IMG/VR virus record: IMGVR_UViG_3300042507_001323
Location: 1-31,156 of that record
DNA: 31,156 bases
Source of the DNA: a virus
Strand: one strand, 5' to 3'
Of this stretch, positions 8,094 to 16,637 are shown piece after piece (the first letter of the stretch is position 1; every line of letters begins with the position of its first letter). The position numbers and the translations under genes are program-made. Under the pieces are notes generated by a model that saw nothing but the letters and a program-made list of their open reading frames with translations, did no database searches and was not told the DNA's origin.

Positions 8094-8101
8094 CAAAGGT
8101 A
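8094..8101 (-). promoter_or_regulatory. Host-type promoter -7 box for the minus-strand operon
   Basis: On the minus strand the sequence reads TACCTTTG, a full match to the Bacteroidota -7 consensus TAnnTTTG, located 16 bases before the ATG at 8078. A TTTTG occurs upstream but 24 bases away, longer than the usual 17-20, so the -33 box is weak. The short leader fits the other host-type promoters at 26531 and 29171. Confidence 0.5.
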
Positions 8102-8121
8102 TAAAAATAATGTTTAAAAAT

Positions 8122-8147
8122 TAACCAAAACTTTTTTAGCGTACTTA
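8122..8147 (+). promoter_or_regulatory. Candidate phage late promoter 3 (TAACCA-N14-TACTTA)
   Basis: TAACCA at 8122-8127, TACTTA at 8142-8147, spacer 14; TACTTA starts 14 bases before the ATG at 8156. The downstream bases TTAAG match those at 10707-10711, after late promoter 4. It lies back to back with the host-type promoter of the minus-strand pair. Confidence 0.65.
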
Positions 8148-8155
8148 TTAAGTCA

Positions 8156-9112
8156 ATGGAAGGTTTACCAACTTACAAAATTACCATAGACGAAGCCTAC
8201 AACGACGGCACTGAACCGCTTGGTGTAGACGCTATAGCGTTCACTGCAAACCCTGCCGTATTGGTTAAGGGTGTCGCGTTTAAGTCCCAAGCAAAAAGTC
8301 ACTTTGCAGACGAGAAAAAATATCGTATTACTGCACCTGCAATGATTCCTATGGACATTTACAGACGTGATGATGACATGGGCGAGTACTATGTACAATT
8401 TAGCGAGGTCGAAATAGACACGATTTTCAAAGACTTCATGTTGAACTTGAACAATAGAAACCTTTTCAACTTAGAACACGAAGGAGACCAAATCGTTCCT
8501 GCCTACATTCTCGAAGCGTGGTTAGTTGACAACCCCGAAGCGGACAAGGCGAAAAGCACTTTTGGTATTGAGGTACCTAAAGGAACTTTGATGGTCACGG
8601 CACAAATCACGGACACGGACTATTATAACAAGTTAGTCGAAGCAGGTCAAGTAGGCTTTTCTATTGAGGGCTTTCTTGGTCTTAAATTAAGCAACCAAAT
8701 AAAAATAAATAATATGTTACCAGACGGAGAACACACGCTCGAAGACGGCACATTGATTATCGTAAAAGACGGTCAAGTTGTTGACGTGCAAATTCCTACG
8801 ACTGAGGAGCAAGTAATGGAAGTTGAAGCGTCTACGGAAGTGGAATTAGCAGACACAACCGAAGTAACCGAAGAGTCCGTTAAGGAAGAAGAGGTTGTTG
8901 AAGTTGAAGCAGCTATTGACCCTGCAGCAGACACCGACGCTATTTTGGCAATCGTTAGCCCATACATTGAGCAACGAATTTCCGAACTATTGCAAGTTAT
9001 CGCAGACCTAAAGAATGAACTAACTGAAACGGAGGAAGTCGCACCCGTTGAAGAAATCAAAATGACAGCGGCGCAAAAGTTTAACCAAGTAATTGACTTC
9101 TTAAAAAAATAA
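8156..9112 (+). CDS. XkdF-like capsid maturation protease fused to scaffold
   Basis: 318 aa. Residues 1-175 match the XkdF-type phage serine protease pattern: PLGVDAIAFTANPAVLVKGV, AMIPMDIYRRDDDMGEYYV, NLFNLEHEG with candidate catalytic H108, and GQVGFSIEG with candidate nucleophile S169. Residues 215-318 are very acidic (VTEESVKEEEVVEVEA), followed by a coiled-coil helix and a basic C-terminal helix ending FNQVIDFLKK. This looks like an internal scaffold with a capsid-binding end. The major capsid gene follows after 5 bases. Protease plus scaffold in one chain is known in other phages; the assignment of the catalytic residues is by motif only. Confidence 0.8.
   Translation: MEGLPTYKITIDEAYNDGTEPLGVDAIAFTANPAVLVKGVAFKSQAKSHFADEKKYRITAPAMIPMDIYRRDDDMGEYYVQFSEVEIDTIFKDFMLNLNNRNLFNLEHEGDQIVPAYILEAWLVDNPEADKAKSTFGIEVPKGTLMVTAQITDTDYYNKLVEAGQVGFSIEGFLGLKLSNQIKINNMLPDGEHTLEDGTLIIVKDGQVVDVQIPTTEEQVMEVEASTEVELADTTEVTEESVKEEEVVEVEAAIDPAADTDAILAIVSPYIEQRISELLQVIADLKNELTETEEVAPVEEIKMTAAQKFNQVIDFLKK
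9082..9107 (+). promoter_or_regulatory. Possible variant late promoter before the capsid gene (TAACCA-N14-TAAAAA)
   Basis: TAACCA at 9082-9087 is followed after exactly 14 bases by TAAAAA at 9102-9107. The second box begins 16 bases before the ATG at 9118, the same distance as at 10701/10717. The site lies inside the end of the protease gene. Three of six bases differ from TACTTA, so it could be chance. Confidence 0.35.
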
Positions 9113-9117
9113 AGACA

Positions 9118-10056
9118 ATGGCTAAAAAGTACAAATTCGATTTGACAGTAGACGCGAGCGCGTTACTTCAAGCAAACCCTTCAGAGTATTACTCTATTCT
9201 TTACGGAATGGAGAACGCAGTATCTAACTACCGTGTCCTTCCGGGTATCAAAAACAAAACAAAAATTGCAACGGTTGTATTTGACAAGGTTCTTGCTGAG
9301 GCAGAATGTGACTTTACAGCACAAAACGGCGAAGTTTCAGCAGTAGAAATCGACGTTTGTGCATTGACTTCACAAGCATCTGTTTGTCAATACGACCTAG
9401 AACAATCTTGGTTGGCTTTGGAAATGGCTAAAGGTTCTAACTCTGATTTTTCAGTTGCATCTTTCATGAACTTCTTCTGGGCACAAATGGCGAAGAAAGG
9501 TCACCAAGAACTTGCTCAATTGATGTGGAGAGGTGATACGGCAAGTGCTACACCTGCATTGGCTTTGTGTGATGGTTGGTTGTTGCGTTTGTGTACTGCT
9601 GACGATTTTATTACACCTGCAGGAACTTACGCGGCTATCACGTCTTCAAACGTACTTGCTAAAATGGGTGCTACTTTGGCGGCTGCGACTAACGAAATGT
9701 TGGTTAATCCTGCTAACATGCAATTCAAAGTTTCTCCTGACGTTGCTGCTAACTACCGAATCGCTACGGCTTCGACTAACACAATCACGAACGTTACTAC
9801 AGGTTTGGCTTTGACTTACTTGGATATCCCAGTTGTAGTTGAGTATGGTCTTCCTGCTTCAACAATCATTTTGTCTGACTACACTAACTTCATCTATGCT
9901 TTAGATGCAGAAGGTGACCAAGACAACTTGCAAATCGTTGACTTCTCTAAGACAACTTTGGACCGTCGTATCGGTGCGCGTGCTGACTTTAAAGCAGGTT
10001 TCTACGTTGTGAACACTACTCAGGTTGTTTGGTATGGTGGAGACCAATACTGCTAA
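9118..10056 (+). CDS. Major capsid protein, HK97-fold type
   Basis: 312 aa. It follows the protease/scaffold gene and is followed by a strong terminator, the usual setting of the major capsid gene. The sequence has a compact mixed alpha/beta profile with a long helix (NFFWAQMAKKGHQELAQLMW) followed by a DGW turn, and a C-terminal half resembling the P and A domains of HK97-type capsids (MLVNPANMQFKVSPDVAANY, ILSDYTNFIYA). There is no obvious N-terminal delta domain, which fits a scaffold supplied by the upstream gene. Codon choice is biased (many GCT, TTG, AAC, CAA) compared with the neighbours, a sign of high expression. Identification is mainly by context and profile. Confidence 0.8.
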   Translation: MAKKYKFDLTVDASALLQANPSEYYSILYGMENAVSNYRVLPGIKNKTKIATVVFDKVLAEAECDFTAQNGEVSAVEIDVCALTSQASVCQYDLEQSWLALEMAKGSNSDFSVASFMNFFWAQMAKKGHQELAQLMWRGDTASATPALALCDGWLLRLCTADDFITPAGTYAAITSSNVLAKMGATLAAATNEMLVNPANMQFKVSPDVAANYRIATASTNTITNVTTGLALTYLDIPVVVEYGLPASTIILSDYTNFIYALDAEGDQDNLQIVDFSKTTLDRRIGARADFKAGFYVVNTTQVVWYGGDQYC

Positions 10057-10074
10057 AATTATTTAGATAGTTTC

Positions 10075-10101
10075 AGGGGGGTTAACCGCCCCCTTTTTTT
10101 T
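10075..10101 (+). terminator. Intrinsic terminator after the capsid gene
   Basis: Stem AGGGGG (10075-10080) pairs with CCCCCT (10089-10094), loop of 8 bases, followed by a run of T to 10101. A strong stem and eight T bases in a row. It separates the capsid transcript from the tail tube gene. Confidence 0.85.
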
Positions 10102-10122
10102 AACTCTTAAATACTAAATAAA

Positions 10123-10629
10123 ATGGCTTGTACAACAATAGAAACAATTTTAAAGGGTTGCGACAACAATATCGGAGGGATAACTTCAATTTATATTAAC
10201 GACATGGACAACATGACGGGAACTATTGTTGAGGCTAACTGGATAATTTCTTCTTTCGGTACACTTGCAGACCCTTTCATTCCTTTTGAGTTCAGACGTA
10301 ACACGGGAATGTTTACGGAAGAGGCAGCGATTGACCTTGTAAATGGTTCGTCTTTCATTACTCAAACTATCACTTTGATTTTCCACCGACGTGAGGCGGC
10401 TAAGTCTAAAGCAATTAAAATCCTTGGCGAAGGTCAACGCGACTTGGCTTTAGTAGTTGGTGACGCTAACGGGAAATATTGGTATTTTCCAAACGCTCAA
10501 CTTACAGCCGTAACGGAAGGGTCGGGCACAAGTAAAGCCGATGGCTCAAAGTACAGCATTTCCTTCGTAGCGGAAAACGAAAATCTTGCATTTGAAGTAG
10601 ACGCAGCAGAAATTCCTGACATTATCTAA
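10123..10629 (+). CDS. Probable major tail tube protein, 168 aa
   Basis: A compact beta-rich protein with no signal or membrane part. It has the size and the place expected for a tail tube protein: single gene, framed by terminators on both sides, directly after the capsid gene, with codon choice that suggests high expression. Features include GCDNNIGGITSIYINDMDNM at the start, a central HRREAAKSKAIKILGEGQ helix, and YWYFPNAQLTAVTEGSG followed by a long final strand ending FEVDAAEIPDII. I do not see a motif that proves the function; another abundant virion protein (head decoration) is the main alternative. No TAACCA-N14-TACTTA site precedes it, so its promoter is unclear. Confidence 0.6.
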   Translation: MACTTIETILKGCDNNIGGITSIYINDMDNMTGTIVEANWIISSFGTLADPFIPFEFRRNTGMFTEEAAIDLVNGSSFITQTITLIFHRREAAKSKAIKILGEGQRDLALVVGDANGKYWYFPNAQLTAVTEGSGTSKADGSKYSISFVAENENLAFEVDAAEIPDII

Positions 10630-10649
10630 TTAGATAAACACGAATTTAG

Positions 10650-10677
10650 AAGGGGGTTTTAATTAGCCCCCTTTTTT
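10650..10677 (+). terminator. Intrinsic terminator after the tail tube gene
   Basis: AAGGGGG (10650-10656) pairs with CCCCCTT (10667-10673), loop of 10 bases, then a T run to 10677. Candidate late promoter 4 starts 4 bases downstream, so the next operon is separately controlled. Confidence 0.85.
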
Positions 10678-10680
10678 ATT

Positions 10681-10706
10681 TAACCAACTTTTGTAAATAC
10701 TACTTA
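10681..10706 (+). promoter_or_regulatory. Candidate phage late promoter 4 (TAACCA-N14-TACTTA)
   Basis: TAACCA at 10681-10686 and TACTTA at 10701-10706, spacer 14, directly after a terminator and 16 bases before the ATG at 10717. The place between a terminator and the long portal-to-lysis operon is where a promoter is needed, which is the best positional support for the motif. Confidence 0.7.
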
Positions 10707-10716
10707 TTAAGATAGT

Positions 10717-11064
10717 ATGATATACATTGAACAAAACCAAAACAATACAATAGCTTTAACGCTTACCGAAAGTGCGACAATTACAGCACCGACATGGTTG
10801 TTTAAATTCGTGTGGGAGATGGACCAAACACTCGCACCTATTTATTGGGTAGGTGTGGACTTTTCGCAGTACGTTAATCGTTACAATCTTTTCTTTTTGG
10901 ATGAGGGTGTAGACGTGACGTTTCGCATAGGTCAGTATAGATATTGGGTTTACGAAAGTCCAGTGCCAATTATAGTTGACCCAAACACGAATGATAACGG
11001 TTTAACTTTAGTTGAAGAGGGGCGTATGGTGGTCGAAGGTGTATCAAATTCAATTTATGAATAA
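10717..11064 (+). CDS. Small virion-associated protein, 115 aa, function unknown
   Basis: First gene of the long late operon. The protein is beta-type: MIYIEQNQNNTIALTLTE, then a strand pair with FKFVWEM, RYNLFFLDEGVDVTFRIGQY and YWVYESP. It has the look of small beta-sandwich proteins found near the head-tail genes of Bacteroidota phages, but I cannot name a family. Its stop and the portal start share one base (TAATG at 11064). Likely a head or tail accessory protein by position. Confidence 0.55.
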   Translation: MIYIEQNQNNTIALTLTESATITAPTWLFKFVWEMDQTLAPIYWVGVDFSQYVNRYNLFFLDEGVDVTFRIGQYRYWVYESPVPIIVDPNTNDNGLTLVEEGRMVVEGVSNSIYE

Positions 11065-12353
11065 TGGGTTTATTTGGAAAGTTTAAAAAAGACGAAAGTC
11101 TTAAAGTAGTTGATACGGGTTATCAAAGTTTTAGTACACCGTTCTTAAAAGTGCCTGAAGGTAACTTGTCATTACCACGAATAGATGTAAGATACACTAC
11201 ACAAGGTTACGTGCGTTTCGGGTTTGACAATTTATTCCCTCAGTACATGAATCAAATGTATTTCATGAGTCCGTTGCATGGGTCTATTGTAGACTTTAAG
11301 ACTAACGCGGCAATCGGTGGGGGTTATTCATTCGAGGAGACAAAGTTAACCGACATGGAAAAGGTTGTACTTTACTCGTTCGGTAAGAAAATCGGCTTGA
11401 AAGGAACTATTAAAGCCATCACTAAAGACATTATTCTTCACGATAGATGCTATTTTCACGTTGAGTTGAAAGGTGGGAAGGTGTTTAACGTGTACCGGGT
11501 AGCCCCTGAGAAGGTAAGAATAAACCAAACGAAAACTATATACGCAGTAAATGAGGATTGGGAGTACGGACTTCAAATAAAGACGTATTTACCTTACCAC
11601 CCCGAACACAAAGACGGGTGTTATTTGTTGGCTTACGAAGGTCAAAGTGTAGGTCAAGACTTTTACCCACTTCCTCAGTACACCAGTGCGTTAAACTTCG
11701 CTTTTTTGAGTGGTGAATTAAGCTACCTACAAAAGTCGAACATTCAAAATAGCATTTTCCCTTCGTTTGCCATGATGTTCCCAAAGAAACCACAAGGACC
11801 CGAAGAGATGCAGTTAATTAAAGACACGGTTAACAAGTTGAAAGGCGCAGAAAACGCAGGAAAAGCGGTTGCCTTCTTTGCCAATAACAAAGAAAGTTTA
11901 CCCGACTTAGTAAACGTACCTACAAACTCAAATGATGAATTGTTTAAGGGTGTTTCTGAATTAAACACGGAGCAAATTTGTTTCGCTCACACCATCGACC
12001 CAATACTTCTTGGGGTTAGAACTACGGGTTCACTTGGTTCGGGTTCGGACATTAAACAAGCGTACGTAATTTTTGAGAAAAACACAATTATTCCTTTGCG
12101 CGAAACTGTTGCCGATGTATTTAACCAACTTTTAAAAGTCGTAGGTATTAATACTCACATTGAAATAACCAACTATCAAATTGTCAACGAAACAATTACA
12201 GCCGTTGAGGATGAAGGTAAAGCGGTAATTAACGCACTTAACGCTATGAACCCAACTTTAGCGGCTAAGGTTCTCGAAACAATGACACCTAACGAAATAC
12301 GAGCAATGGCAGCTTTACCACCATTGAGCGAAAATAACACACCGACATTATGA
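11064..12353 (+). CDS. Portal protein
   Basis: 429 aa. The portal is the dodecameric DNA entry channel at one capsid vertex. The sequence shows the usual plan: a short N-terminal arm, GFDNLFPQYMNQMYFMSP, SIVDFKTNAAIGGGY, a central clip part (NVYRVAPEKVRIN), and a long C-terminal part with IDPILLGVRTTGSLGSGSDI and FEKNTIIPLRETVADVFNQL, typical of portal stem and wing regions. Length is normal. It starts directly behind the 115-aa gene and overlaps the next by 4 bases. Its place after capsid and tail tube genes is unusual, since portal mostly comes between TerL and the protease. Confidence 0.85.
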   Translation: MGLFGKFKKDESLKVVDTGYQSFSTPFLKVPEGNLSLPRIDVRYTTQGYVRFGFDNLFPQYMNQMYFMSPLHGSIVDFKTNAAIGGGYSFEETKLTDMEKVVLYSFGKKIGLKGTIKAITKDIILHDRCYFHVELKGGKVFNVYRVAPEKVRINQTKTIYAVNEDWEYGLQIKTYLPYHPEHKDGCYLLAYEGQSVGQDFYPLPQYTSALNFAFLSGELSYLQKSNIQNSIFPSFAMMFPKKPQGPEEMQLIKDTVNKLKGAENAGKAVAFFANNKESLPDLVNVPTNSNDELFKGVSELNTEQICFAHTIDPILLGVRTTGSLGSGSDIKQAYVIFEKNTIIPLRETVADVFNQLLKVVGINTHIEITNYQIVNETITAVEDEGKAVINALNAMNPTLAAKVLETMTPNEIRAMAALPPLSENNTPTL

Positions 12354-12865
12354 TTTATTTCGTAACTGAAAATTACCTTAAGGTAAACACACCCATAACT
12401 GCAAACGTTGACGTTACGGATGTTTTCCCGTACGTTAAGCCAGCGAGTGATATGCGAGTACAAGCAATACTCGGTTCGTACTTTTACGCGTATCTATTGG
12501 GTGCGTATAACGCTCAGACTTTAAACAACGACGAAGAGGCTTTAGTTGAAAAGATACAGCCAGTTGTAGCGTGGAGGGCAGCCGAACAAGCAGCCTTCGG
12601 ACTAACATACCAACTTAAGAATAAAGGTATACAAACGCAGTTCGGGGACTATTCTAACAACGTTAGCCAAAATGAAACGGCTTTCGTTATGGACCACTAC
12701 GGACAAATGGCAGCCTTCTACGAAAAGAGACTTACTAACTACCTACTTACTAATAAGGCTTTGTTTCCTGAGTTTACAAGTGACTTAAACACGGACTCAG
12801 ATATCAAGCCAGTTGGTGGATGTGGGAATAGAGGTGACTACGATAACACAATGATGGTTATTTAA
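12350..12865 (+). CDS. DUF6712-like head-completion/adaptor protein, 171 aa
   Basis: The helical pattern fits the DUF6712-type protein found after the portal in Bacteroidota phages: an N-terminal ENYLKVNTPITANVDVTDVF, IQAILGS-like segment (RVQAILGSYFYAYLLGAYNA), then EEALVEKIQPVVAWRAAEQA and a C-terminal helix with HYGQMAAFYEKRLTNYL. It lies between portal and tape measure and overlaps both by 4 bases and 1 base. By position it most likely joins portal and tail. Confidence 0.7.
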   Translation: MIYFVTENYLKVNTPITANVDVTDVFPYVKPASDMRVQAILGSYFYAYLLGAYNAQTLNNDEEALVEKIQPVVAWRAAEQAAFGLTYQLKNKGIQTQFGDYSNNVSQNETAFVMDHYGQMAAFYEKRLTNYLLTNKALFPEFTSDLNTDSDIKPVGGCGNRGDYDNTMMVI

Positions 12866-14865
12866 TGGCAGACCAAGAAATAAATATAAAGTTAAACGGT
12901 ATCGCTCAGATACGTTCGGAACTTAAAGCCTTAAAAGGGGAGTTAGCTAACGCAACGGACCCTAAACAAATGGCGGACCTCGCAGAAAAAGCGGGTGAAC
13001 TTTCGGACAAACTGAAAGATGCTAACGAAAGGGCTGCGGTCTTCGCTTCGGGTTCACGTTTCGAGCAAACGTCTAACGCTTTCGGGTTGATGTCTTCGCA
13101 GTTAATGTCAATGGACTTCGAGGGTGCTGCCGAATCGGCTCAATTGTTCGCAGGTAACTTAGGGAAAATTGACGGAAAGACGATTTCAAGTTCTTTGAAG
13201 GGGTTAGGTTCTACGGTTGCGAGTGTTGGTGGTGCGTTTCTTAAGTTGGGGGCGCAATTACTTGTTAACCCTATATTCTTAATTGCTGCGGTTGTGGCTG
13301 CTATTGTAGCAGGTCTTTACATGTTAGCCGAAAGACTTGGGTTCGTGACTAAATTCGTTGACTTTTTGACTCAAGCATTTAAACCACTCATTGACGCGGT
13401 TAAATGGTTCTTGGACTTAATGGGTTTAACGTCTTTTGCAGCCGATGAAGCACTTGCCAAAACTACCGCAGCACTTGAAGAGGAAAAAGAAAAGCGTCAA
13501 GAGGTGCTTGGTTTAATGGACCAAAAAATTTCCTTGTTGGATGCCGAAGGTAAAAGTACTTTAGCGTTACGAATTGAGCGTAATAAATACATGCAAGAGG
13601 AAATAGCGAACCAAACTAAAGTTTTGGAGTTTATGAGTAACAATTTCTTAAACCAAACCAAACTATGGAAAGACACAGTCAAAGCCAATAAAGCTAAGGC
13701 ACACGAAATAAAGGTTGAGGAAGTTAAACTCAACCAAGAAGTTAAACAAGAACAAGAAAAAGCCGCCGCAGATTACGAACAATTTTTAGCTGCTAGGTTA
13801 GCAGCTACACGTTTGATTCAGGACCTGCGTGTTGGATTAATGAAAGACGGAGTTGAAAAAGAACTTGAGGCAAACCGACTTAAATACGCTCGACTTCAAG
13901 AGGACGTTTTGAAGAATGAAAAGTATAACGAAAAAGAACGTATTGCTTTAAATGAGTTGTATGTAAAGGAGGCAGAGCAAACGGCTAAAAATATAAATCA
14001 AAAGTACGTTGACGCGGAAGTTAAAAAGAATGAGGAACTCGCAGCGAAACGAAAGGAAGAACAAGAAAAAATAATCGCAGACCAAGACGCACTATTTGCA
14101 ATGCGCCAAGCGTTAACTCAAACAGACCAAGAACGAGCCATTGCACAAATAGTTGCTGAAAGTGAAGCTAAATTAGGCATGGCAGGAATAACGGCAGCCG
14201 ATGAGATTTTAATTGCCCAAGACACCGCCAATAAAATAGCCGAAATAGAAAAGGCCGCAAGAGATAAAAAAGCTGAAGAAGAAAAGGCCGAGTTTGAACG
14301 CAAAATGAAGATGGCCGAAGACTATGCAAATTCAGTCAACAACCTCGCAGAAACCGCCTTTACAATATCAAACCGATTCGGAAAGCAAGACGAAGAAAGC
14401 AAAGAGAAACGAGCAAAAAGACAGTTTCAAGTCGCTAAAGCGTTGCAGTTAAGTATGGCTATTCTTGACGGTTACAAGTCAATAACTGCCTTTTTTGCAA
14501 GTAACTCATTAACAGTTGCAGGTATTCCAAATCCGGGTGCTATTGCTTCATTTGCTTTGACCTTAAGTTCAGTTGTCGCGAATGTCGCTAAAATTGCGAG
14601 TACTCAATATGGTGCTAAAAACGGAAACCCTGCAGGCGGTGGAGGTGGTGCAGGAATGGGTGGCGGCGGTGCTACGCAAAACGCTGGAGGGGGTGCGCCT
14701 TCGTTCTCACTTTTCGGACAAGGTAACAACATGAACACCACGGGCGCAGCACAAGACGTTGAGAACAATAACAACCAACTCACGGTAAAAGCGGTGGTCG
14801 TCGAAAGTGATGTAACAAGCACACAAAATAAGGTTAAGAAAATGCAAGAAAACGCTACATTATGA
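12865..14865 (+). CDS. Tail tape measure protein
   Basis: 666 aa. It sets tail length and is ejected with the DNA. Residues 1-60 are helical, a hydrophobic membrane-like helix spans about 131-154 (LLVNPIFLIAAVVAAIVAGL), residues 200-500 are a long charged coiled coil with many E, K, A and Q, and about 585-625 are glycine-rich (GGGGGAGMGGGGATQNAGGG). A second weakly hydrophobic stretch (about 540-580, GAIASFALTLSSVVANVA) precedes the glycine part. The longest coiled-coil protein of the window, in the expected place. The length suggests a tail of roughly 100 nm if the usual rule holds. Confidence 0.85.
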   Translation: MADQEINIKLNGIAQIRSELKALKGELANATDPKQMADLAEKAGELSDKLKDANERAAVFASGSRFEQTSNAFGLMSSQLMSMDFEGAAESAQLFAGNLGKIDGKTISSSLKGLGSTVASVGGAFLKLGAQLLVNPIFLIAAVVAAIVAGLYMLAERLGFVTKFVDFLTQAFKPLIDAVKWFLDLMGLTSFAADEALAKTTAALEEEKEKRQEVLGLMDQKISLLDAEGKSTLALRIERNKYMQEEIANQTKVLEFMSNNFLNQTKLWKDTVKANKAKAHEIKVEEVKLNQEVKQEQEKAAADYEQFLAARLAATRLIQDLRVGLMKDGVEKELEANRLKYARLQEDVLKNEKYNEKERIALNELYVKEAEQTAKNINQKYVDAEVKKNEELAAKRKEEQEKIIADQDALFAMRQALTQTDQERAIAQIVAESEAKLGMAGITAADEILIAQDTANKIAEIEKAARDKKAEEEKAEFERKMKMAEDYANSVNNLAETAFTISNRFGKQDEESKEKRAKRQFQVAKALQLSMAILDGYKSITAFFASNSLTVAGIPNPGAIASFALTLSSVVANVAKIASTQYGAKNGNPAGGGGGAGMGGGGATQNAGGGAPSFSLFGQGNNMNTTGAAQDVENNNNQLTVKAVVVESDVTSTQNKVKKMQENATL

Positions 14866-16403
14866 CAAGCTATATAACACTACTTTCTAAAATAGAGCAA
14901 TTTTGTAACGCTCACTTGCAAATTAAAAAGTATGGGGGTGAGTTTCGTGAACAGATGCCTAACTTTTCTACTAAAGACGAGAAGTACCCGGTTGTTTTCG
15001 TTGAACCTTTGAGCGACCTTGAAGACTTAAACACGAACCAATTTAGCATAAACGTTTACTGCGTTGACATTATACAAAAAGACCGCGCCAATTTAAACAC
15101 TATTCTAAGCGACTGTCAACTCATATTGAAAGACATGTATGTTTATTACATAAACGACATGGACGCGCAGTTAGATGTGGTTGGAACGGCTACAATGACA
15201 CCTTTAAATAACTACGATTTAGATTACGTTGCTGGGTGGGTAATGGGTATTACTTTTGAGGTTGCTACTTATGGACCTTGTGAAATACCAATGGAACCGA
15301 TTACCCCTACACCCGTAGAATGCGCAGACGGAAATGTCGAAAACTCGGACGGAAGTTACACGGCAACTGTCGCAAGTGGTGGTTTATTAGTTTTGCCCGA
15401 TGTGAACCTTGTAGTTAAAGACCAAGATGGAAATATACTAAGCGACGAGATTTACCCAAGCGTTCAAGACGAAGAAATAATTGTAACACTTCCTGCGTGT
15501 GAACCTGCTACCTACGACCTTTACAATTCAGTTCCTACCTTAATCACTTCGGGTTCTATTGACTGCGGCGACAACGCTACAATAACAGCACCCGACGGAA
15601 TTGTACACATTAAGAAAGAAGATGACGGCACACTTGCCAATGTAAGCACACCTTCAAACGCTACAACTGAGTACATTATTCAAAACAATGACATCACGGT
15701 TAACGGTGGTAACTTATTTACTATTCACGCAGAAGAGCCGCTTGATATTCGATTAAAGAATCAAACGGGAGGTACGATAACACCGCAAAGCGTAACGCAC
15801 AACGGAAACCAAGACCACGTAGACATCGTAATTAATACGTCTTCATTTATGCCCGTGGGCGCGACCTTGCAAAAGACGGGACAAACAACGTCCTATGCAA
15901 CGGGTGACGATGGCGCAACGCAACGCGGAAGGCTCACGAATTTCACGACCTTGCCGTTTAATAACCCTCACGGAAACACGAATAGGTTTACAAATAAAAA
16001 TGGCGGTCAAGGTTATGGCGGTGGGGTTGCTATTGATTGGTCAACGTTTAACGGCTCAACGGTACTCGCTTACTATTTTGGAGATTCAACTACGCGTACT
16101 TGGACGGCTCAACTTACCCAATATACAAGTAGCACGATTGAAGGATTGAACGGTTGGCAGTTATTTAATATTTATGAAGCTATGAACATCATGAACTTCA
16201 ACTTTCCGGGTGGCTTTCTTTACAATTACGCACCATTCAATTTAACTAGACGTTATATGTGGGTAAGTACCAACCAAACGGGGGCAAATGGAATAAGCAC
16301 AGAGACGGCAGGACCAAACCCATTTACTACGTCTTCAAAAATATCGGGACTTTGGGGTATTTGGGTGCGTGTGTGTAACGTGAATGGAACTACAATAAGT
16401 TAA
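14862..16403 (+). CDS. Tail-terminator-like domain fused to adhesin with Lcl-type end, 513 aa
   Basis: Residues 1-145 form a compact alpha/beta domain (TSYITLLSKIEQFCNAHLQI, KDEKYPVVFVEPLSDL, QLILKDMYVYYIND, then GWVMGITFEVATYGPC) that resembles the small tail-completion proteins of Bacteroidota phages. Residues 150-225 are an Ig-like repeat (NSDGSYTATVASGGLLVLPD). About 330-513 is a surface domain with GLNGWQLFNIYEAMNIMNF, YMWVSTNQT and LWGIWVRVCN, the spacing of a DUF1566/Lcl lectin-like domain. One chain may therefore both close the tail and bind the cell. It overlaps the tape measure by 4 bases. Domain calls are by eye. Confidence 0.65.
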   Translation: MTSYITLLSKIEQFCNAHLQIKKYGGEFREQMPNFSTKDEKYPVVFVEPLSDLEDLNTNQFSINVYCVDIIQKDRANLNTILSDCQLILKDMYVYYINDMDAQLDVVGTATMTPLNNYDLDYVAGWVMGITFEVATYGPCEIPMEPITPTPVECADGNVENSDGSYTATVASGGLLVLPDVNLVVKDQDGNILSDEIYPSVQDEEIIVTLPACEPATYDLYNSVPTLITSGSIDCGDNATITAPDGIVHIKKEDDGTLANVSTPSNATTEYIIQNNDITVNGGNLFTIHAEEPLDIRLKNQTGGTITPQSVTHNGNQDHVDIVINTSSFMPVGATLQKTGQTTSYATGDDGATQRGRLTNFTTLPFNNPHGNTNRFTNKNGGQGYGGGVAIDWSTFNGSTVLAYYFGDSTTRTWTAQLTQYTSSTIEGLNGWQLFNIYEAMNIMNFNFPGGFLYNYAPFNLTRRYMWVSTNQTGANGISTETAGPNPFTTSSKISGLWGIWVRVCNVNGTTIS

Positions 16404-16406
16404 TCT

Positions 16407-16637
16407 ATGGCAAACTATAAATTTATCTTTTTCGAAGAGACAATAAGCGACCCAACTATAGAGGTGGTTTATATTACTGACGACCTTAAAAACAAAGCGT
16501 GTAGAGTTGACGTTCTTTTGTCTACACCTGCACAAGATTATGGTGTGAACTTAGATGGTTTTACGTACACTTCGACGTTTACCACTGCTGAGGTTGTTGA
16601 GTGGACTTTTCACGAGTTAAAGAAGTACGAAATATGA
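16407..16637 (+). CDS. Small protein, 76 aa, function unknown
   Basis: It begins 4 bases after the tail fusion gene and ends with an ATGA overlap with the holin gene. Beta-type sequence (NYKFIFFEETISDPTIEVVY, then VDVLLSTPAQDYGVNLDGF), no signal peptide, no recognised family. Position between tail and lysis genes suggests a late minor virion or lysis accessory protein, but nothing in the sequence settles it. Confidence 0.55.
   Translation: MANYKFIFFEETISDPTIEVVYITDDLKNKACRVDVLLSTPAQDYGVNLDGFTYTSTFTTAEVVEWTFHELKKYEI

Noticed and set aside
8773-9060. Minus-strand frame opposite the scaffold part of the capsid protease
   Set aside because: Serine/threonine-rich mirror of the acidic repeat on the plus strand; no start context or neighbours.
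12122-12147. TAACCA-N14-TAGGTA inside the portal gene
   Set aside because: Second box does not match TACTTA and no gene starts nearby; probably chance in a coding region.
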